Shown: positions 57,990 to 64,000 of the stretch, piece by piece | Position numbering within the stretch: the stretch's first letter is position 1 | How the letters are laid out: each line of letters starts with the position of its first letter | From: Druceiella hillmani | Lineage: Eukaryota; Arthropoda; Insecta; Lepidoptera; Hepialidae | DNA: 64,000 nt | Assembly: GCA_039881145.1 (NCBI GenBank) | Contig: JAYKKI010000074.1 | Span: 11,473,501-11,537,500 of the forward strand | Reading direction: 5' to 3' | Position numbers and translations under genes: made by a program | Notes under the pieces: generated by a model | What the model saw: only the letters and a program-made list of their open reading frames with translations | Database searches by the model: none | Told to the model about the DNA's origin: nothing

Positions 57990-59884
57990 TACAAAAATAT
58001 TTATATCTATACTATTATAACAAATCAATTATTGGTTACTACATGTCATTATTTCATTAGTTTGCAAAGTGATCCGTACTAAATACGCATAGAATTCAGA
58101 GTTGTTTTTTAGTTGTCGCAACAACAAAACAACTTTTGAACTCTTAATGTGTCTCTTAGGTTTTATAGATGTTTTATAGATAGATGTAGGGTTTTTAATT
58201 TTTTTGGCACAGTGTTTTTTTTTTTTTTAAATTTCTATGATTAAAATTCTCCTACGCCAAAGGTTATATTGAAAACTGAATTCGGGAACTAAACTACTCA
58301 GAGTTCGTTTTGTTTTTTAGGTTTTATTTTTTGTTTGTCAGTCTTTGCATATGCTATATATATTAGTTGATTTTTTTCTCTATTCTGGCTAGCATCGTGT
58401 TTTGTAATTTAATATAATTTTTTTCAATCTATAATAATAATAAATAAGAGCAATTTAGGGTAGTTGGTTCGTCGAGTTATGGGTTACAAATAATAATTTG
58501 AAAGAAGAAAAGATGAAATATGCACAGTGTTAAATTATTATTTTTCTTTCATCGCATCATTGCGGTTGACTCGCAAAAATCACGGAGAACTACGTTCATA
58601 TATTGTAGCCTTTGATATTAATTGTTTACTATGTCATTGCAATTCATTACCAAGAAATCAAGACATCAAGGTAATCTATTTTTAAAGTGAACTAGAAGCG
58701 CTAGTGAGGAAGCATACATTTGCAAAACGATAAATCTGGGAATGATTCTCAAATGACTTCCTTTATATTGGTCGTAAAACTTTACAACTTTATCTCACCG
58801 CCACAGCTGGATGAATAGTTTTATGATCCGCCCTCCGGCTGGTCTGTCCCTTCTAATCCATAGTTTAAAATAGGAACTGTGATCTGTTTAAACTATAATT
58901 CCCCCATAAACCCCTTTAAACTATACTCCCCCCCCAATTAAAATAATAAACCACATGTTGTCCTACAGGTATCATTTGTTTCTGTAGGACATCATGTTGT
59001 TAAATATTTTAGGTCTTTTGGAAATTACAAGGAAATAGTCAATATTTTACATAAGTAATATATTACATATAACACAAGTCAATATATTAAAAATATAGTA
59101 ACTTAAAATGATGTGAAAAATACGAAATTTAATTTTTGAAAAACAATTTAAATATAATTGATCCAATCGTTCTCATGGAGATTTCAACGAATGACAGCAT
59201 AATTGTTTTTACTGTGTTACATATATATTATAAGAAAAACATTTTTCACCACCTCAACCGTTAGTCCAAGAAAGATAAAATTTACAGATAACTTTTGTTA
59301 CACAATGTAGGGATTTTTCATCATTCGACTCTTAGAGGAATGAAATGAAGGTTCAAATTAGTATAGGTAAAAATATTAGATGGTACTACTATTTACGTAA
59401 AAGTTCTTGGAAACAATAGCCACAGTTTCTTGGAAATTAATGCTTATGAGGGTGAAATGGGAGTTAACATTTTAATGGAGTTGAATCTTAAGCGGTGCGA
59501 TTAATGTATTCAAAATATTCCTTTTATAAAATAGGCAGCTTCCAAACAAAGGTTATGAAAAATCTAAACTCTTGAAAGAAAAAAAGTAGGACTTCAAAAA
59601 TTTGTATGGTAAAAATATTTGATGGCTCCGTTAATAAAACATTTGTAAAAGTGTTCTAAAAGAAAATATTAAGACAGAATATATAAAATTTAACTAATGA
59701 ACTTCAAACAAACAAACTTCAATTTTTCAATCGCCGTTTATGATGCGAGAGTTTTTATCTTAAGTTTGTGGTATAAATTCGAAAAATACTTATCACAGTA
59801 ATTTCTTATCACATCCCTAACATCAGGATTGGTAGAAGGTGATGTAAAGCATTAAATAAGGGAGGTGTTCAAAAAAAGCCTATT
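57990..59884. other. AT-rich stretch with a cluster of inverted repeats
   Basis: No gene signal. The inverted-repeat cluster at 58860-58996 is described separately. Confidence 0.4.
58860..58996. repeat. Cluster of short inverted and direct repeats
   Basis: ATAGTTTAAA (58859-58868) is inverted at 58887-58896, and the inverted form recurs at 58915-58924 as part of a ~28-bp direct repeat with C-rich tails. Next to it, ATGTTGTCCTACAG (58955-58968) pairs with CTGTAGGACATCAT (58982-58995) with one mismatch and a 13-nt loop. Confidence 0.6.
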
Positions 59885-59889
59885 AGAAA

Positions 59890-61480
59890 TTAAAGAAGCA
59901 GCCTTATCATTACGTAGACCTGCCTAAAAATTCCTGGTGGCTTTTTTTATTACTTTTTTTTCCATTCAGTCCCATCTTCAGATTTTCTTCTAGTAGATGT
60001 GATTGGGAGGCCTTTGAGCGTAGTAGCCTGTTCAGTGCATCGGGTAGGAAAGCTACTGCGGGATTGTTTACGATTGTTGTCTTTCCTCATAACCGGTAGC
60101 TTTTCTAAGTAATTTAATCCCCTGCGTGCAATGTAGCCAAAGTAGGTGGGGATTATTTGGTAGCAGATTGTGGACAGTGTGGTTTTGATTCTAAATTATT
60201 TTCAAGTCGATGTTCTTTTGGCCGTTCAAAGTATGCGCAGTATACGTCTATAACACCACATCTCGAATGCGTCTATGTTCTTGCGCTCCACCGATCGAAT
60301 TGTTCACGGCTCAGAACCATACAGGGAAATCGAGAACACTAATGTTCTTACTATTCTCATTTTGATATTATTAGAGACCTTTCTGTCTTGCTATAATCGC
60401 GTTAGCTTGTGTATAGTAAATTTGGCTATTAGCGTCCTTCTTAGAATTTTTCTGTCGTTTCTTCCCGGGTCAGTGAGTAGCGATCCCAGATATACAAACT
60501 CGCTGACAAACTGTAGTTCAAAGAGCTCTCCTGTCTGTTAAACTTGGTACTGAGAGTCCGATCTGCTTGCTCTCATTTTGAACAAGTCAGCTAGTTCTTT
60601 TTCTATCGTCGCAAAAGAGAATGGTGTCATCCGCATGTCTTGAATTGCTAATTTTATTGCCACCTACTGAGGTGCCGCTCTCCCATTCTTCAAAGACCAT
60701 CCTCATTATGAATTCGCTATATATAATAAAGAAAGGAGATAGAATACATTCCTACCATACACATTTTCCAGGCTTACACGGTAGAGAGAATACCTTGTTT
60801 ACATTTATCCTGGAGGTGCCACCTCCGTACAGTTTCGCTATAAACAATTTTAAATCCACAAGTAAGCCCATTTCAGTAGGACTCTCTAAAAGCAATTCCA
60901 TCGTACTCAATCAAATGTCTTAGAATAGTCAATAAAACAAATTAACATAATCACGTTGAACTTCCGGCTCTTGCTCAAGGATCTGCCTTACGTTCCCGAA
61001 TTTTTCTTTGGTGCCACGGCTCTTGACAAATACGGCCTGTTCGTTTAGTATTTGCTTCTGCAAGTATGACTTCCATCTTCCATTGACTGTGTACAACATA
61101 ATTTTACTGGCATAAGGTATCCAGGTCACAGTCCTATAGTTTCCGCATGCTCGAGTGGTTCCTTTCTTATGGAGTGGTACAAGCAGAAACTCCCTCCATT
61201 CGGTAGGCCACTTACATGTCTGCCTGACTTCGTTGCACAGATCAAGCAAGACTCTAACACCTTCGTCACCCAGGTGCTCGGCGAATACTCCATCTCTTTC
61301 GGCTGGTTTGTTGCATTTTAGTTTTCTACATGCGTCTCTGACCTCTGACGCAATGATGCTAGGTTCCATGATGAAGTCGCTTGTCAAAAGGGGCAGGTTG
61401 TCGTGTCCCCAGATATAGTTGTATAAATTTTTACAGTACGAACGCCATCTCTCTACCACTAGGATTTGGATTTGGTACTC
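59890..61480 (-). pseudogene. Reverse transcriptase of the RTE-like element
   Basis: The open part (61459-60929) reads SEVRDACRKLKCNKPAERDG, LLDLCNEV, PTEWREFLLVPLHKKG, CGNYRTVTWIPYASKI and LNEQAVFVKSRGT, the standard palm/finger order (LHKKG, NYR, EQAGF..GRGT). A frameshift in a T run at about 60931 precedes FIDYSKTFD (catalytic Asp 60928-60930). Further on are LFIIYSEFIMRM and HADDT (60626-60637; usual YADD with Tyr changed to His but both Asp kept), then EFVYLGSLL, SISLYGSEP and FEMWCYRRIL. Stops occur repeatedly after motif A. It would copy element RNA at the nicked target; this copy cannot. Confidence 0.85.
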
Positions 61481-61595
61481 GACTAATGCTTTTGACCTTC
61501 ATATATAAGTCGTTTGTGGGGAAATTTTCTGCGTTATCTTCAATGTCCTGACAGATTGAGTTAAGGTTATCTTCATAATCCCGCCGGCATAATTG

Positions 61596-62660
61596 TTAAA
61601 CCATTGCTGACAGCGTCCGGTATTGCGCTCTGTCATAGTGAGCTTTACCATAAAGATAATTTTCTCTCCTGGATGGCTTCACATGTCTCCCCCATATCCA
61701 TTCTTTTCTTGAAAATTTTGTCATCTTATTTTGGGATTCCTTACAAGCAGACATAATGAGATCCTTCACGCTTTTCCATTGCGAGTCAATATCCACACCG
61801 CTGCTAATAAGAAAATTCTTCGTTTTTATTTTAAAAGTCTCTGAATATGGAAAGCTCACCCTGCGAAGATCTCGCCTGTGGTTTGTGTAAATAACGACAG
61901 TGTCTCTTGATTTTTATACGAAATTTTGGTCGCTTTCACAATCAGCCATTAGATATGTTTTTGCACTCCTAATTAATGATCTCTATCTTTTATTTGCTCA
62001 GTATAATCAATCTGGTTTCTCGCCCGAACTCCTGGGGATACCCATGCATAAAGTATTCTCGGATGATTTTCAAAACACGTATTTGTAATGGTCAGTAAAT
62101 TCTTCGCACATAACTGTACCCCTCTTTCTTCTCTCTCCTTTGTTACTCCTAGTCCATACCTCCCTGACACACTCCTGAGATAGTCATCGGCTTTTGTCGA
62201 TTCCACTTTGGCATTAAGGTTTCTCATCACTAGAGTAATATTGCTCTTGGGTACCTTTTACCTTTTTCATTGTGTCCTCTTGCTGCTCGTAGAAAGTCTC
62301 GATGTCGTCCTCTGATGATGTTGCTTTTGGCGCTTACACTATGACCAGGTTCATTCGGCACGGTTTGTGCGGACTCTCAAGGTCATTATGCTACCATTCA
62401 CTGGGTTGTAACCCAGAGCTCACTCATTGAGTGTCAGTGAAAGACCCACTCCGTTCCTGCCTTCCTATTCAGGGCCAGATTAATATAGTATGTGGCCGAA
62501 TAAGGTCCTTAGCCTGTTACGTGGGTTTCTGTTAATGCCAATATTTCTAGACCATAATACTTTTACTCTTTGCCTATTACCTCCTTTTTACCAGACTGTA
62601 TCATGCCTCGGACATAGACGTGACGATTTTTCATGATGAAGTTCAAAGGAAGGATAGTGC
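61596..62660 (-). pseudogene. Endonuclease and linker of the RTE-like element
   Basis: Minus-strand order: a VRGMIQSGKKEVIGKE start (about 62620-62570), ILALTETHVTG (62541-62509; Glu of the TETxW box kept), RNGVGLSLTLNE and ALGYNPVNGSIMTL (about 62455-62370), TSSEDDIETFYEQ (about 62320), MRNLNAKVE (62229-62203; usual GDFNAKVG, so the catalytic Asp-Phe-Asn box is damaged), GRYGLGVTKERE, LLTITNTCF, YAWVSPG and RNQIDYT (to about 62005). The linker frame 61859-61596 is SWKSVKD...-like and basic. Stops near 62340 and 62415 and a frameshift near 62235 break it. Confidence 0.8.
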
Positions 62661-62837
62661 AATGGTTTTCCCTTGCCTTCGGCACCGCTGCGATATTGAA
62701 AATGTAGTCAGTGCGTCCTGCTGCCAACGCCGGATATTCGAGTTATGTGATCTATTGCTATCCGGAACCCCTAGCTCCCTTTTCCTTGTCAAATTGTGGT
62801 GAAGAGAGGCTAAGTGGCTGTTTTTCTTATGTAGCCA

Positions 62838-62871
62838 GCAATATGTCTACATTCTTATGTAGACATATTGC
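62838..62871. repeat. Perfect 15-bp hairpin at the LINE 5' edge
   Basis: 62838-62852 and 62857-62871 are perfect reverse complements with a TCTT loop. A TTCTTATGTAG word occurs once before and once inside it. It marks the edge of the similarity to the retrotransposon. Confidence 0.85.
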
Positions 62872-64000
62872 GAGTCACTCAACCTTGAACGCCTTTACTA
62901 TATCTAGGAGGGATATAAATTATTCGCCAAGTGCTGATATTATAGGAAACTAGTGGACAAACATTAAACAAAATAATGGTAATTGCGCTTGGCCTTTTTA
63001 AAAAAATATACAATTTTGCGTAATATAAAATTTCATTACTTCTAATTGAAATAAATATTTTTTCCCATGTTTTTATTTTGTATTTTTAGTAGTGTTTACA
63101 ACACCTGAATAATTAAAAATTATTGATTTCTCAAGAAATAAGGAGAAGTTAAACGAGCAGTCTGGTGAACAGTGGGTCAAATAAGATTTCATTAAAATTA
63201 TATTACGGATGAATCACACTAATGAATAAGCCACACGTAAAATGTCGTAGGTTAATATTTAATGAACCAACATTGTATTATGTCATAATAACACGGTGGG
63301 ATAATTTCGCATCGAGATTCTGAAAATTTTCCATTGAGGTCTGACATCTAACATAAAAGATTTATTTCCAGAATCTGGGCAACTGTAATTTTTATACTGC
63401 GGTCATAGGGCCTGCCAGTGACTTTCTAGTATTGAGAAAGATAAAAATTAAGTTTTATGCCATAGACTACAAAAATATTTTACTACTATAACAAAATCAA
63501 GAGATACTATCTATGAACCACTAGAAATGGCACGCAATTTGTCCGCTCTTATCGAATTACTTTTTTTATAATCTTTTAGGGTATTGCTTCAGCTTAAATG
63601 GTTGCTGGTAAAACTCAAGGAATTGCGAGTTCGAAGTCTTAATATTTTGCTCACTTCATTATGAAATAAAAAAATATGTAGTCAATTTAATGCTCACTTT
63701 AAATTTTATAGCTTTGGAAGGATACGTACATATGTATATAGGTATGTACGTCTATATGTACCTACGCACAAACTAGAAAATGATCTGTACTTATCCACAA
63801 ACATGTCTTTTGAAAACAACCTTTTTCCCTTACTTTTAGTATCCTTCTCCTGGATACTAACATAATACTTTCATCATTTTTATGAAATTACAAACAGAAT
63901 TCCAGTTATTTCAATAATCAATAGTAATATTTTAATATTTTATAACTCGTCACTGCTCAAAGATGTTCCCTTATTGCTTCAAAGCCTGTATTTTTGCATG
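62872..64000. other. AT-rich stretch; short hairpin and a tRNA-like remnant
   Basis: A perfect 9-bp stem lies at 63724-63732 / 63743-63751. At 63578-63650 there are tRNA-like A-box and B-box words without a complete cloverleaf. No gene is supported. Confidence 0.4.

Larger units (their letters stand above)
59885..62840 (-). mobile_element. Non-LTR retrotransposon (RTE-like), near full length, inactive
   Basis: On the minus strand the element has an AP-type endonuclease (about 62650-61970), a linker (61860-61596) and a reverse transcriptase with thumb/C-terminal region (61460-59890). The last recognisable C-terminal words are ATRNF and AGLRNDKAA at about 59930-59890. The 5' end is near 62840, at or just before a perfect 15-bp hairpin. 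Numerous stops and frameshifts exist. Wording of both domains fits insect endonuclease-reverse transcriptases of the RTE type; the exact clade should be checked. It is clearly GC-richer than the host DNA around it. Confidence 0.85.

Noticed and set aside
57830..57990. Possible mariner-type helix-turn-helix remnant (TLIIERLKLSVTQ in one frame).
   Set aside because: The similarity is short, requires choosing among frames and has no inverted terminal repeats or catalytic motif nearby.
61155..61418. Plus-strand open frame inside the LINE.
   Set aside because: It is the antisense shadow of the reverse transcriptase frame at 60929-61459.
63578..63650. tRNA-like sequence with A-box and B-box (GAGTTCGAAG) words and a possible CAA anticodon.
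   Set aside because: The D stem pairs, but the anticodon stem and T stem do not, and the acceptor stem needs three G.U pairs. At best it is a tRNA-derived SINE head or old pseudogene.
1..64000. CRISPR arrays, bacterial operons or prophage-like modules.
   Set aside because: No regularly spaced direct repeats of suitable size and no prokaryotic gene organisation were seen; the window is eukaryotic.

Overview
The window looks like a gene-poor, strongly AT-rich stretch of an animal nuclear genome, most probably an arthropod and likely an insect. The reasons are the retroelement and transposon mixture (Penelope-like, RTE-like and Jockey-like retroelements, piggyBac), long (TA)n microsatellites, a dispersed 'TTAGGGTT...TCTGTC' repeat of the sort seen in insect genomes, and very long stretches with no open frame. 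There are no bacterial signals (no operons, no ribosome-binding sites). No intact host gene is visible. Nearly every protein-like stretch is a decayed mobile element, so most open frames of 60-100 codons are chance or relic frames.

Layout: 0.5-7.4 kb holds a 78-nt long-stem hairpin, two relic fragments of what may be one arthropod repetitive gene family, and an inverted pair of a ~350-400 bp repeat. 9.4-13.1 kb holds a large imperfect hairpin, a CpG-rich motif with a NotI site, a small MITE-like element and an unassigned GC-richer block. 13.5-14.6 kb (minus strand) is the 3' part of a Penelope-like element: a GIY-YIG nuclease domain, a tandem 75-bp repeat, and a nearly canonical hammerhead ribozyme. 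Two more terminal fragments of that element lie at 19.7 and 42.1 kb.

24.8-25.5, 33.36-34.0 and 45.1-45.6 kb (the last inverted) are three diverged copies of an unidentified ~650-bp sequence. 28.77-29.19 kb is a CpG-rich island followed by a short open frame and is the best candidate for a host promoter or first exon, though weak. 34.26-36.73 kb is a complete 2,463-bp piggyBac element with TTAA target duplication and near-matching ends. Its transposase keeps all three catalytic aspartates but is broken by two frameshifts and three stops. Three perfect GGTCANNNTGACC palindromes lie near its ends.

37.74-38.59 kb is a decayed RTE reverse transcriptase fragment, 47.4-47.9 kb a decayed Jockey-like one, and 59.9-62.84 kb (minus) a nearly complete but dead non-LTR retrotransposon with endonuclease and reverse transcriptase. 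The rest is AT-rich sequence with microsatellites, small duplications, and a few GC-richer blocks that could be conserved regulatory DNA or old unrecognised repeats.
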